From assembly GCF_900230285.1 (NCBI RefSeq), contig NZ_OCNK01000002.1, positions 1 through 64,000 of the forward strand: DNA of 64,000 bases, in the 5' to 3' direction. The position numbers and the translations under genes were made by a program. Within the stretch, counting starts at the first letter, position 1. Every line of letters begins with the position of its first letter. The notes beneath the pieces are model-generated. The model did no database searches, was not told where the DNA came from, and saw nothing but the letters and a program-made list of their open reading frames with translations. Shown here one piece after another: positions 1-7,488 of this stretch. Source of the stretch: Blastococcus haudaquaticus (lineage in GTDB: Bacteria; Actinomycetota; Actinomycetes; Mycobacteriales; Geodermatophilaceae).

Positions 1-88
1 CGGCAACATTCCGAACCCGGAAGCTAAGCCTCTCAGCGCCGATGGTACTGCCCTGGAGACGGGGTGGGAGAGTAGGACGCCGCCGGAC
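1..88 (+). rRNA. rrf: 5S ribosomal RNA, 3' part
   Basis: The first ~88 bases match the conserved 3' two thirds of bacterial 5S rRNA, including the segments CCGAACCCGGAAGCTAAGCC (loop B/helix III region) and GGGAGAGTAGGACGCCGCC near the 3' end. The 5' end lies outside the window. It is the last gene of an rRNA operon read on the plus strand, as a strong terminator hairpin starts about 10 bases after it. The exact 3' end is estimated. Confidence 0.95.
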
Positions 89-98
89 AACCATTACC

Positions 99-135
99 GA
101 ACGGGGGTCAGAGCCACAGGCTCTGACCCCCGTTC
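99..135 (+). terminator. rRNA operon terminator hairpin
   Basis: A perfect 17-bp inverted repeat (arms 99-115 and 119-135) closes on a 3-base loop, ACA, directly after the 5S rRNA. A weak T-containing stretch (GTTTGTGT) follows. It is the strongest hairpin I found in the window and fits intrinsic termination of the rRNA operon. Confidence 0.9.
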
Positions 136-208
136 GCGTGTTTGTGTCCGGTTCTGCCGTCGGCGTTCTGCCGATGAGCGCCGCCAATCGAAGAGGTACT
201 GCTCACTC

Positions 209-2407
209 ATGACATCACCGCGACGCGGCTCCGGTGGAGCGCGGGACGACCGCGGCTCGGGAGCGAACAAGGGATCCGCCGGCAGGGCAAGCGCCGGTGG
301 CTCCCGAGGTGGTCCGGCCAGTCGCACCGGTGGGGGTGCGTCCGGCGGAGCGCCTCGCCGCGGCACCGGTGCTGGCCGTCCCGCGGGTACGCGCGGGGAA
401 TCGTCTCGTGACGAAAGGCCCGGTTCGCTGGAGCGGCGCCCTCAGGGCGGGCGTCCCCCGGGTGATCGGCCGCAGTGGCAGGACCGCCGTCCGCAGGGGG
501 AACGTCCTGCGGGTGGGCGTCCCTCGGGTGATCGGCCGCAGTGGCAGGACCGCCGTCCGCAGGGCGAGCGCCCTGCGGGTGGGCGTCCTTCCGGTGATCG
601 GCCTGCCGGTGGGCGTCCCTCGGGTGATCGGCCGCAGTGGCAGGACCGCCGTCCGCAGGGCGACCGTCCTGCCGGTGGGCGTCCTTCCGGTGATCGGCCG
701 CAGTGGCAGGACCGCCGTCCGCAGGGCGACCGTCCTGCCGGTGGGCGTCCTTCCGGTGATCGGCCGCAGTGGCAGGACCGCCGTCCGCAGGGCGACCGTC
801 CTGCCGGTGGGCGTCCTTCCGGTGATCGGCCGCAGTGGCAGGACCGCCGTCCGCAGGGCGACCGTCCTGCCGGTGGGCGTCCTTCCGGTGATCGGCCGCA
901 GTGGCAGGACCGCCGTCCGCAGGGCGACCGTCCTGCCGGTGGGCGTCCTTCCGGTGATCGGCCGCAGTGGCAGGACCGCCGTCCGCAGGGTGAGCGCCCC
1001 GCCGGTGGACGTCCCTCGGGTGAGCGCCCCGCCGGTGGACGTCCCTCGGGTGATCGGCCGCAGTGGCAGGACCGCCGTCCGCAGGGTGACCGCCCCGCTG
1101 GTGGGCGTCCCTCGGGTGACCGGCCGCAGTGGCAGGACCGCCGTCCGCAGGGCGACCGCCCCGCCGGTGACCGCCCGGAGCGCGCCCAGACCCCGTGGGC
1201 CGGGGGCGACGGCTCGCAGGAGCGCCGGCCACGCACGGAGCGGCCGCAGCGCACCACCGGCTCGCGCAACGCCGCCGGCCAGTGGCAGGAGCGTGCTCAG
1301 GGCCGGCCGGAGGGTGAACGTCCGCAGTGGCAGGACCGTCGCCCCGGTGGCGGCGATCGTCCGGCCACGGACCGGCCGCAGCGCTCCGGAAGTGCCGGAG
1401 GTGATCGCGGCACGTGGCGTGAGCGCCGTCCGTCCGACGACCGCCGTGGGCCTGCGCGAGGAACGGCACGTCCTGCGGCCGGTGAGGAGCGCCGTCCGCC
1501 GCTGCCGCCCGGGCCGGAGATCCCTGACTGGGTGGACGCCCGCGACCTGGACCCGGCCGTGCGCACCGCCCTCCGGGGACTGGACCCACGCAACGTCGAG
1601 CGGGTCGCGAGTCACCTCGTCGCCGCCGGCACCCTGGTCGAGGACGACCCCGCCGCCGCTCTGGCGCATGCCCGCGCCGCTCGTGACCGTGCCTCGCGGG
1701 TAGCGGCGGTTCGGGAGGCTGTGGGTGTCGCTGCCTACCACGCAGAGGACTACGCCGAAGCGGCCCGCGAGCTGCGCGCCTACCGTCGGATGAGCGGTGA
1801 CGAGAGCTACCGCGCTGTTCTCGCCGACTGCGAGCGCGCCCTCAGCCGTCCGGAGGTCGCGCTCCGGCTGGTCGCCGAGGCGCTCGCCGACTCGCCCGAT
1901 CCCGAGGAGACGGCCGAGCTGAGGATCGTGGAGTCGGGAGCCCGGCTGGACCTCGGCGAGGACGCGGCAGCACGGCTCGTCCTCGAGGCTGCGCTGGGCG
2001 ACCGGCCCGACCCGGCCTCCCTCCAGCCGGGGGACACCGGCCGCCTGCGCATCGCCGCCGCCTACGCGGACCTGCTGGAGATGCAGGGGGACGGCGAGAT
2101 GGCCATGGAGTGGCTCGTTGCCATCGCCGGAGCGGATACCGACGACGTGACCGGCGCCGTCGACCGCCTCGGTATCGAGTTCACCGACCTCGAGGACGAG
2201 CTCGTCGAGGAGCAGCTCGACGGCGCGCAGCCGCTGGACGGCGACGCCGATGAGGACGAGCAGGCCGAACCGCCCGTCGCTCCCGAGGTCGTCACGCCGT
2301 TGCCGGAGGACGAGCACGGGCTCGGCCGCAGCTTCGACGAGGACGTCGAGGCCGAGGTCGCCGAACTCCTCGGTGAGACCGGCGACGAGGACACGCGCGA
2401 GCACTGA
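209..2407 (+). CDS. Arg/Pro/Gly-repeat protein with C-terminal TPR-like domain
   Basis: 732 aa from ATG 209 (weak GAGGT upstream). Residues ~1-430 are disordered and very basic, rich in Arg, Gly, Pro, Gln and Asp, with ten copies of a DRPQWQDRRPQG block embedded in a 22-aa tandem repeat. From ~residue 435 the protein changes to an acidic/alanine-rich alpha-helical region resembling tetratricopeptide repeats (helices around YHAEDYAEAARELRAYRRM). The last ~70 residues are strongly acidic. Actinobacterial relatives are annotated only as TPR or hypothetical proteins. RG/RP-rich disorder suggests nucleic-acid binding, which is inference. The gene stands alone behind the rRNA operon and ends before a hairpin at 2438-2471. 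Confidence 0.85.
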   Translation: MTSPRRGSGGARDDRGSGANKGSAGRASAGGSRGGPASRTGGGASGGAPRRGTGAGRPAGTRGESSRDERPGSLERRPQGGRPPGDRPQWQDRRPQGERPAGGRPSGDRPQWQDRRPQGERPAGGRPSGDRPAGGRPSGDRPQWQDRRPQGDRPAGGRPSGDRPQWQDRRPQGDRPAGGRPSGDRPQWQDRRPQGDRPAGGRPSGDRPQWQDRRPQGDRPAGGRPSGDRPQWQDRRPQGDRPAGGRPSGDRPQWQDRRPQGERPAGGRPSGERPAGGRPSGDRPQWQDRRPQGDRPAGGRPSGDRPQWQDRRPQGDRPAGDRPERAQTPWAGGDGSQERRPRTERPQRTTGSRNAAGQWQERAQGRPEGERPQWQDRRPGGGDRPATDRPQRSGSAGGDRGTWRERRPSDDRRGPARGTARPAAGEERRPPLPPGPEIPDWVDARDLDPAVRTALRGLDPRNVERVASHLVAAGTLVEDDPAAALAHARAARDRASRVAAVREAVGVAAYHAEDYAEAARELRAYRRMSGDESYRAVLADCERALSRPEVALRLVAEALADSPDPEETAELRIVESGARLDLGEDAAARLVLEAALGDRPDPASLQPGDTGRLRIAAAYADLLEMQGDGEMAMEWLVAIAGADTDDVTGAVDRLGIEFTDLEDELVEEQLDGAQPLDGDADEDEQAEPPVAPEVVTPLPEDEHGLGRSFDEDVEAEVAELLGETGDEDTREH
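464..1171 (+). repeat. 66-bp coding minisatellite
   Basis: Tandem 66-bp units (22 codons) lie inside the 209-2407 gene. The CAGTGGCAGGACCGCC core recurs at 473, 539, 635, 701, 767, 833, 899, 965, 1061 and 1127. Spacing is 66 bp except for two 96-bp steps, where an extra 30-bp sub-unit (D/E-RPAGGRPSG) is inserted. Units from 635 to 965 are almost identical in DNA, which implies recent expansion. All changes keep the frame. Confidence 0.95.
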
Positions 2408-2437
2408 CCGCCGACGATCGGGGTCGATTCGTCCACA

Positions 2438-2471
2438 TCGCCCGGCGGCGTCCACAGATGACGCCGGGCGA
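2438..2471 (+). terminator. possible terminator hairpin
   Basis: The intergenic stretch can fold: TCGCCCGGC (2438-2446) pairs with GCCGGGCGA (2463-2471), or alternatively GCGTC (2448-2452) pairs with GACGC (2460-2464). It sits ~30 bases after the repeat-protein stop and ~35 before the SSB-like gene. No T-tract follows, so intrinsic termination is only possible. Confidence 0.4.
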
Positions 2472-2506
2472 CGTGCGCACGGCCCTCAGGGCAGCAGGCT
2501 CCTTCC

Positions 2507-2866
2507 ATGAGCGTCGCTGTCATAGATCGGAACGATGTGGTGCTCCGTGGGCGGCTGTCCGCCCCCGCGGAGCTCAGGACCCTGCCCAGCGGAGACCCGC
2601 TGCTGACCTTCCGGTTGGTCGTGCGCCGGCCCGAGCCCCGGGCACGGGGCCAGTCGGTCGACGTACTGACCTGCATCACCTACGACCGCGGGCTGCAGCG
2701 CCGGGCGGCGTTGTGGCAACCGGGCGACGTCGTGGAGGTCGAGGGAGCCCTGCAGCGGAGATTCTGGCGGACCGGGAGCGGGACCGCCTCGGTGTGCGAG
2801 GTCAACTGCCGCAAGGGCCGCAAGGTCCCGCGGGCGGCGGCTGGTGCGGCCGAGCGGACGGCATGA
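2507..2866 (+). CDS. SSB-like single-stranded DNA-binding protein
   Basis: 119 aa from ATG 2507. The sequence has the OB-fold layout of bacterial single-strand binding proteins: an N-terminal strand (VVLRGRLSAPAELRTLPSG), then LLTFRLVVRRPE, then VDVLTCITYDRGLQRRAALWQPGDVVEVEGAL, where SSB normally has the conserved W..GD.V.V.G.L pattern. It stops right after the OB fold with a basic and alanine-rich end. The long disordered linker and acidic DDDIPF-type tip that recruits partners in canonical SSB are absent. It is probably a second, SsbB-like protein; the housekeeping ssb is expected elsewhere. It ends 13 bases before the stop of the convergent DUF1015 gene. Confidence 0.75.
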   Translation: MSVAVIDRNDVVLRGRLSAPAELRTLPSGDPLLTFRLVVRRPEPRARGQSVDVLTCITYDRGLQRRAALWQPGDVVEVEGALQRRFWRTGSGTASVCEVNCRKGRKVPRAAAGAAERTA

Positions 2867-2879
2867 GCCCCGGTCTCGG

Positions 2880-4178
2880 TCAGTCGGCCAGCGGTCGCAG
2901 CACCAGTCCCGTCCGCGGCTTCGGCACGAAGAGCGTCGACTTGCGTGGCATCCGCGCACCCGCCCTGGCCACCGCAGCGACGTCGCTCGGCGAGGGCGCC
3001 CGCAGGAGGACGGCGACCCCGGCACGGTCGGACGCTGTCTGGAGCGCCTCGTCCACGCTGTGCGCGATGAGCACCGAATCCGGGTCGTCGGGGCGCTGCC
3101 ACGCGCCCGCCATCAGGCCTAGGTGCGCCAGCACCACGTCCAGACGCCGCCAGGCCGCAGGGGCCTCCGACGGCACGGTTGCCCGGACCTCCGCGGTGGG
3201 CTCGCTGAGCTGCACGAGGCGCTCCCCGTCGCTGAGCAGCATGCCGGTCGCCTCAGGCGTGGCGATCCAGCGACGCACCGCATCGGCGGGCGGCAGGCCC
3301 CCTGTGGGCAGCTCGGTCACGCGGAACCCTCCGGCGGCGGTCCGGACGGCCGTGTCCAGATCCAGGTCGGGGACCACGCGGTGGATCGGATCGACCCGGA
3401 GGCCGCCGGGCCCCATCGGCGTCACCAGCGCCAGCACGCTGTCGCTGCCGGAGGTAGCGGGGCTGGAGCGCTGGTTCGCGCGTGCGGCCGCGAAGCGGTG
3501 ATGGCCGTCGGCGATGACCGCTTCCGTCCGCGCCAGGACGGTGGCCAGCCGGTCGAGCAGTCGGGGGTCGGTCACCCGCCAGAGACGGTGGGCGACCCCG
3601 TCCCCGTCGTCCACCGTCATCGTGGGGGGACCGTTCCGGACCTGATCGGTCAGCGCCGCCACCTCCGGTTCCGGATCGTGAGCGAGCACGATCGGCTCGA
3701 GGTCCGTCCCGGTGGCGGCGAGCAGTTCCCGTCGGCCCTCGACGGCGCCCGGGTACGTGTTCTCGTGGGGGAGGACCGCAGTGGAACCGGCCGGGGGGAG
3801 CGCGACCGCCCCGAGCCAGCCTGCGGTCGGCGGGGAGCCCGCAGGACGCAGCTCGTACAGCCACAGCGCCGGCTCGGCGTCACGGACCAGGACGCCGTCG
3901 TCCTGCCAGCGGCGCAGGGTCGCAGCCGCGAGCTCGGCGGAGCTGCGCGGCGGACCGCCGGTCGTGCCGTCCACGCGCGGAAGGATCAGCCGCACGACGT
4001 TGTGCGGATCGGTGCCGGCCAGCCGCTCACGGCCGGAGGGCGTCACCAGGTCGTACGCTGGCGAGCTGACACGGGCGAGGTGCCCGGGGTCCTGCTGCCG
4101 GTAGGTCAGGGCACGGAAGGGACGGACGTCGAGTCCCGTCGCCGACGAGGACGACCGGGACGACGACGATTCGGGCAC
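2880..4178 (-). CDS. DUF1015 family protein
   Basis: 432 aa from GTG 4178, the first plausible start before the conserved start of the family (LDVRPFRALTY near residue 13). Length and motifs match DUF1015 (PF06245): YDLVTP near the N-terminus, the NVVRLILP strand, PHENTYP, the central ADGHHRFAAA with its paired histidines, and a C-terminal VPKPRTGLVLRPL. Function is not established; the histidine-rich centre suggests a metal-dependent enzyme, which is inference. It is divergent from the TPR/HAD pair at 4287, with a 108-bp shared upstream region, and convergent with the SSB-like gene. Confidence 0.8.
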   Translation of the reverse strand: MPESSSSRSSSSATGLDVRPFRALTYRQQDPGHLARVSSPAYDLVTPSGRERLAGTDPHNVVRLILPRVDGTTGGPPRSSAELAAATLRRWQDDGVLVRDAEPALWLYELRPAGSPPTAGWLGAVALPPAGSTAVLPHENTYPGAVEGRRELLAATGTDLEPIVLAHDPEPEVAALTDQVRNGPPTMTVDDGDGVAHRLWRVTDPRLLDRLATVLARTEAVIADGHHRFAAARANQRSSPATSGSDSVLALVTPMGPGGLRVDPIHRVVPDLDLDTAVRTAAGGFRVTELPTGGLPPADAVRRWIATPEATGMLLSDGERLVQLSEPTAEVRATVPSEAPAAWRRLDVVLAHLGLMAGAWQRPDDPDSVLIAHSVDEALQTASDRAGVAVLLRAPSPSDVAAVARAGARMPRKSTLFVPKPRTGLVLRPLAD

Positions 4179-4286
4179 GGAGTCGATCGTAGGAGCGCTC
4201 TGCTCGTGTCCGGCGGGAGCCGTCCCGACCGGCCCGACGAGCGCCGGACCGGTCGGGCACCGTCGGTGCGGAGGAGAGGGGCGGCG

Positions 4287-4679
4287 ATGCCGGACAGTTC
4301 TCCGGACGGTGACGTGTACGAGTGGTTCCAGCGCGGGGTCCAGTTGCTGCGGGACGGCAATCCGGCGGCGGCGGCGACCCTGCTCGGCCGTGCCGCCACC
4401 GCGGAGCCGGAGTCGCGGAGCATCCTCGAGGCGCTGGCGCGCGCACAGTACGACGCAGGTCGTTTCCAGGAGGCAGTCATCAGTTTCACCGCACTCACCG
4501 CGGTCAGCCCGACCGACGACTACGCCCATTTCGGGCTCGGACTGGCGGCCAGCCGGGCGGGGGAGCTGAGGCTCGCCGCCGAGCACCTTGCCCTGGCCGT
4601 CGCGATGCGGCCCGACGTCGGTCACTACACGCGTGCGTTGCGGGGCGTGCGGGCGCGGCAGGCGGCCGAGCCCACGTGA
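4287..4679 (+). CDS. small TPR protein (Rv1691-like)
   Basis: 130 aa from ATG 4287, preceded by a GGAGGAGAGG ribosome-binding site. Nearly the whole protein is a run of tetratricopeptide-type helix pairs: VYEWFQRGVQLLRDGNPAAAATLLGRA, then LEALARAQYDAGRFQEAVISF, then HFGLGLAASRAGELRLAAEHLALA. No enzyme motif is visible, so it is probably an adaptor. Its stop overlaps the GTG start of the next gene (GTGA), so the two are translationally coupled. The TPR-HAD order matches Rv1691-Rv1692 of M. tuberculosis, known to me from memory. Confidence 0.8.
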   Translation: MPDSSPDGDVYEWFQRGVQLLRDGNPAAAATLLGRAATAEPESRSILEALARAQYDAGRFQEAVISFTALTAVSPTDDYAHFGLGLAASRAGELRLAAEHLALAVAMRPDVGHYTRALRGVRARQAAEPT

Positions 4680-5791
4680 GCACTCCGACTCCGGGTGCCC
4701 CCGGCCCACTCCGAGCCGGCCCCCTCACGGCGGGCAGCAGCGCACCGCCGGCGGAGATCTACGACGTCGCCCTGCTGGACCTCGACGGCGTCGTCTACGT
4801 CGGTCCGGACGCCGTCCCCGGCGTGCCGGACGCGCTGTCCGGAGCGCGCGCGGCGGGCATGCGGCTGGGCTTCGTCACGAACAACGCCGCCCGCACGCCC
4901 GAGGAGGTGGCCGCCCACCTCACCGAACTCGGCGTGCCGGCCGCGTCCGACGACGTCATCACCAGTTCCCAGGCTGCCGCCACGGTGGTCGCGGACCTCC
5001 TGGGTCCCGGCGCGAACGTCCTCCCGGTCGGCGGGCCCGGGGTCGCCGCTGCGCTCACCGCAGCGGGTCTCACCGTCGTGGGGAGCGCCGAGGAGGAACC
5101 CGCCGCCGTAGTCCAGGGCTACGGGCGCGAGGTGGGCTGGGCGCAGCTCGCGGAGGCGGTGGTCGCCGTCCGCAACGGCGCCCGGCACGTCGCCACCAAT
5201 GCCGACGCCACGATCCCCTCGCCGCGGGGGCCCCTGCCGGGCAACGGCGCGATGGTGGGCGTCGTCCGCGGCGTCACCGGCCGGCAGCCGTTGATCACCG
5301 GCAAGCCCGACCCCGCCATGCACGCGGAGTGCGTCCGCCGGACCGGTGCACGACGCCCGCTGGTGGTCGGTGACCGGCTCGACACCGACATCGAGGGCGC
5401 CCGGCGGGCCGGCGCCGACAGCCTGCTCGTCCTCACTGGCGTCACCGATCCCGGCGTCCTGCTCGCCGCCGGTCCGCAGCACCGCCCCGACCTGCTGTCC
5501 CAGGACGCCGCCGGCCTGCTGCAGGCACACCCCGCCGTCACCACCGACGGCTCGCAGTGGAGCTGCGGACGATGGACGGCCCGTGCGGGGGAGGGCCACG
5601 ACGTGCTGGTCCTGGAGGCCGCCGACGGGGGCGACGGCGACGGCCTCGACGGGCTTCGCGCGCTCTGCGTCGCCCACTGGTCGCGGCATCCCGACAGCGC
5701 GGCACCTGCTCGCATCCTCGGCGTCGGCGCACCGGCGGAGGAGGCGCTGGCCCGCTGGGACCTGGCGTCCGCGTCCGACAGGGCGGCCTGA
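4676..5791 (+). CDS. HAD-IIA phosphatase, glycerol-3-phosphate phosphatase type
   Basis: 371 aa from GTG 4676. HAD motif I is DLDG at residues 35-38 (LLDLDGVVY), motif II is FVTNN, motif III is the Lys of TGKPD, and motif IV is VGDRLDTDIEGA. This is the NagD-like HAD-IIA arrangement with a large C2 cap between motifs II and III. An extra ~95-residue C-terminal extension is also a feature of the M. tuberculosis homologue Rv1692, reported as a D,L-glycerol-3-phosphate phosphatase of phospholipid recycling. Coupled to the TPR gene upstream and closed by the hairpin at 5828-5852. Confidence 0.85.
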   Translation: MSTPTPGAPGPLRAGPLTAGSSAPPAEIYDVALLDLDGVVYVGPDAVPGVPDALSGARAAGMRLGFVTNNAARTPEEVAAHLTELGVPAASDDVITSSQAAATVVADLLGPGANVLPVGGPGVAAALTAAGLTVVGSAEEEPAAVVQGYGREVGWAQLAEAVVAVRNGARHVATNADATIPSPRGPLPGNGAMVGVVRGVTGRQPLITGKPDPAMHAECVRRTGARRPLVVGDRLDTDIEGARRAGADSLLVLTGVTDPGVLLAAGPQHRPDLLSQDAAGLLQAHPAVTTDGSQWSCGRWTARAGEGHDVLVLEAADGGDGDGLDGLRALCVAHWSRHPDSAAPARILGVGAPAEEALARWDLASASDRAA

Positions 5792-5827
5792 CCGCAGCGG
5801 GCCACGACAGGGGCCGGAGCGGGGGGG

Positions 5828-5852
5828 GTCTGCAGTGGGCGCCGCTGCAGAC
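5828..5852. terminator. bidirectional terminator hairpin
   Basis: GTCTGCAG (5828-5835) and CTGCAGAC (5845-5852) form a perfect 8-bp stem with a 9-base loop. It sits between the convergent ends of the HAD phosphatase (stop 5791) and the SCP2 gene (stop 5856) and could serve both. There is no T-tract. Confidence 0.5.
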
Positions 5853-5855
5853 GGG

Positions 5856-6194
5856 TCAGAGCAGCTTGCGCAGCCGCAGCAGGTCGCGCAGGCCCGCCTC
5901 GAGCTTCACCCGCCCCGTCGCCCACGCCTGCCCGAAGTGCAGCTGCCCATCCGTCAGGGCGACGAGGTCGTCGCTGGTCATCGTGAGGCGGATGTCGGCC
6001 TTCGGGACCGCCGCTCCGTCCGGGACCGCGTGCAGGTCGCGGACCGCGCCCGAGCCGAGCCGCCCGAGGACGACCTGGTCGAGGTCGGTCAGCCGGCAGG
6101 AGAGGCTGCGGTCCAGGCCCTCGGCGGCGGGGTTCGACGCGAGCTTGCCGAGGATGCCCTGCAGGGCCGTCATGCACTGATCCATCGTCGCCAC
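5856..6194 (-). CDS. SCP2 sterol-binding domain protein
   Basis: 112 aa from GTG 6194, with GGAGG about 9 bases upstream on the minus strand. An internal ATG at 6185 is an alternative. The sequence has the SCP-2-like fold pattern: LDRSLSCRLTDLDQVVLGRL, ADIRLTMTSDDLVALTDGQL, FGQAWATGRVKLEAGLRDLLRL. These small proteins bind lipids or acyl-CoA in a hydrophobic tunnel; the ligand here is unknown. Monocistronic, convergent with the HAD phosphatase and divergent from the tlyA operon. Confidence 0.8.
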   Translation of the reverse strand: MATMDQCMTALQGILGKLASNPAAEGLDRSLSCRLTDLDQVVLGRLGSGAVRDLHAVPDGAAVPKADIRLTMTSDDLVALTDGQLHFGQAWATGRVKLEAGLRDLLRLRKLL

Positions 6195-6284
6195 GCGGGC
6201 GGTCCTCCAAGCCTGGCAGGTGTGCGGTCGGACCCTGGGACGCTATCGCCCGTCCGTCCGACCGTGCCCGTCCGCCCCGGCCGG

Positions 6285-6290
6285 TAACCT
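6285..6290 (+). promoter_or_regulatory. candidate -10 box for the tlyA-nadK-recN operon
   Basis: TAACCT in the context CCGGTAACCTCG sits ~95 bases upstream of the first gene of the operon. The same CGGTAACCT string occurs upstream of the tRNA-Pro gene (45492-45500). No clear -35 hexamer is visible, as is common in actinobacteria. Confidence 0.3.
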
Positions 6291-6385
6291 CGCGGGCGAA
6301 CCGGACCAGCCGAACGAACCAGCCGACCGTGTAGCCCGGGACCTCCCGCGCCGCACCGGTCCTCACGACAGCGGAGGGCGACACG

Positions 6386-6616
6386 TTGACCGAGCCCACG
6401 CCGCCGTCACCGGTCCCGGGCCCTCCGCGGCCCGGCCCGCGACCGGGCGAGGCCGCTGCGGCCCCGGGGCCCCTCGCGCCGACGCAGGACCCCGCCGCGC
6501 CCGCGCAGGACCCCTTCGCCGGCCTCGACGAGCGCCCCGTCGCCGAGCACGTGGCGGTCTACGAGACCGAGCACGCCCGGCTCGAGCGCGAGCTCGGCAC
6601 GATCGACCAGCTCTGA
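6386..6616 (+). CDS. small proline-rich protein (Rv1693-like position)
   Basis: 76 aa from TTG 6386, with GGAGG about ten bases upstream. The first ~45 residues are Pro/Ala-rich low complexity; the end (ERPVAEHVAVYETEHARLERELGTIDQL) is a short charged helix and the only part likely to be conserved. Its stop overlaps the tlyA start (TGATG), so it is the coupled first gene of the operon. A similarly small unknown gene (Rv1693) precedes tlyA in M. tuberculosis. Function unknown. Confidence 0.65.
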   Translation: MTEPTPPSPVPGPPRPGPRPGEAAAAPGPLAPTQDPAAPAQDPFAGLDERPVAEHVAVYETEHARLERELGTIDQL

Positions 6617-7488
6617 TGCCCCGCCGCAGCCGGCTCGACGCGGAGCTCGTGCGGCGGGGCCTGGCACGGTCCCGCGAGCACGCGGTGGCCCTGATCGCCG
6701 AGGGCCGGGTCGCCATCTCGGGGCAGGCGGCCACCAAGCCGGCCACCGGCGTCGAGGCAGGCACCCCCGTCGTCGTCAGGACGGACCCGGACCAGCCCAG
6801 CTGGGTCTCCCGCGGCGCGCACAAGCTGCTGGGAGCCCTGGAGGCCTTCCCCGTCGCACTCGAGGGGCGCCGCGCCCTCGACGCGGGCGCCTCGACCGGC
6901 GGCTTCACCGAGGTCCTGCTCAGCCGCGGCGTCGCCGAGGTGGTCGCCGTCGACGTCGGGTACGGCGAGCTGGCCTGGTCGCTGCGCACCGACGAGCGCG
7001 TGCGGGTGCACGAGCGGACCAACGTCCGCACCCTGACCCCGGAGGCCATCGACGGGCCGGTGGACGTCGTCGTCGCCGACCTGTCCTTCATCTCCCTACG
7101 GCTCGTGCTGCCCGCGCTCACCGCCTGCGCCACCGATGACGCCGACCTGCTGCCGATGGTCAAACCGCAGTTCGAGGTGGGCAGGGAGCGCCTGGGCGCC
7201 GGTGGCGTGGTGCGCGACCCCGAGCACCGGGTGCAGGCGGTCCTCGAGGTGGGTACCGCGGCCGCCGCGCTGGGCTGGGGCACCGCCGGCGTGGTGGCCA
7301 GTCCGCTGCCCGGCCCCGCGGGGAACGTGGAGTTCTTCCTCTGGCTGCGCCGTGCCGCGCCACCACCGCAGGAGGACGACATCCGTCGAGCGGTCCAGGA
7401 AGGACCGACGGGAGCGAGCCCGCGAGCTCGCGCAGGGACAGAGCAGCTGCGAACGCAGACGACGAGCGCCAGCGAGGAGACACCGTGA
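6616..7488 (+). CDS. tlyA: TlyA family rRNA (cytidine-2'-O)-methyltransferase
   Basis: 290 aa from ATG 6616. The N-terminus is an S4 RNA-binding domain (SRLDAELVRRGLARSREHAV, IAEGRVAISG); then comes a Rossmann-fold methyltransferase with the SAM motif DAGASTGGFTEVLL, the family motif VSRGAHKL, a VVADLSFISLR strand and KPQFE. TlyA methylates 16S and 23S rRNA and sets capreomycin sensitivity in mycobacteria. The core ends near residue 245; the last ~45 residues are a hydrophilic tail encoded by DNA carrying a 14-bp repeat also found at the aroH-cmk junction. Stop overlaps the nadK start (GTGA). Confidence 0.95.
   Translation: MPRRSRLDAELVRRGLARSREHAVALIAEGRVAISGQAATKPATGVEAGTPVVVRTDPDQPSWVSRGAHKLLGALEAFPVALEGRRALDAGASTGGFTEVLLSRGVAEVVAVDVGYGELAWSLRTDERVRVHERTNVRTLTPEAIDGPVDVVVADLSFISLRLVLPALTACATDDADLLPMVKPQFEVGRERLGAGGVVRDPEHRVQAVLEVGTAAAALGWGTAGVVASPLPGPAGNVEFFLWLRRAAPPPQEDDIRRAVQEGPTGASPRARAGTEQLRTQTTSASEETP
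7463..7476 (+). repeat. junction repeat copy 1 (CGAGCGCCAGCGAG)
   Basis: The 14-mer CGAGCGCCAGCGAG lies in the last codons of tlyA, just before the nadK start. An identical copy lies at 41089-41102, at the aroH-cmk junction. Both copies are translated as part of a protein end that is not part of the family core. Confidence 0.6.

Noticed and set aside
464-1171. CRISPR-like array
   Set aside because: Repeats are 66 bp and directly adjacent, with no unique spacers, and are inside a coding frame. No cas genes are present.
207-2455. Long open frames in all other frames over the repeat protein (for example 207-1589 and 215-2455 on the minus strand)
   Set aside because: They are shadows caused by high GC and by the 66-bp unit being a multiple of three. 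Only the 209-2407 frame has a start at a plausible site and a non-repeat domain that looks like a folded protein.
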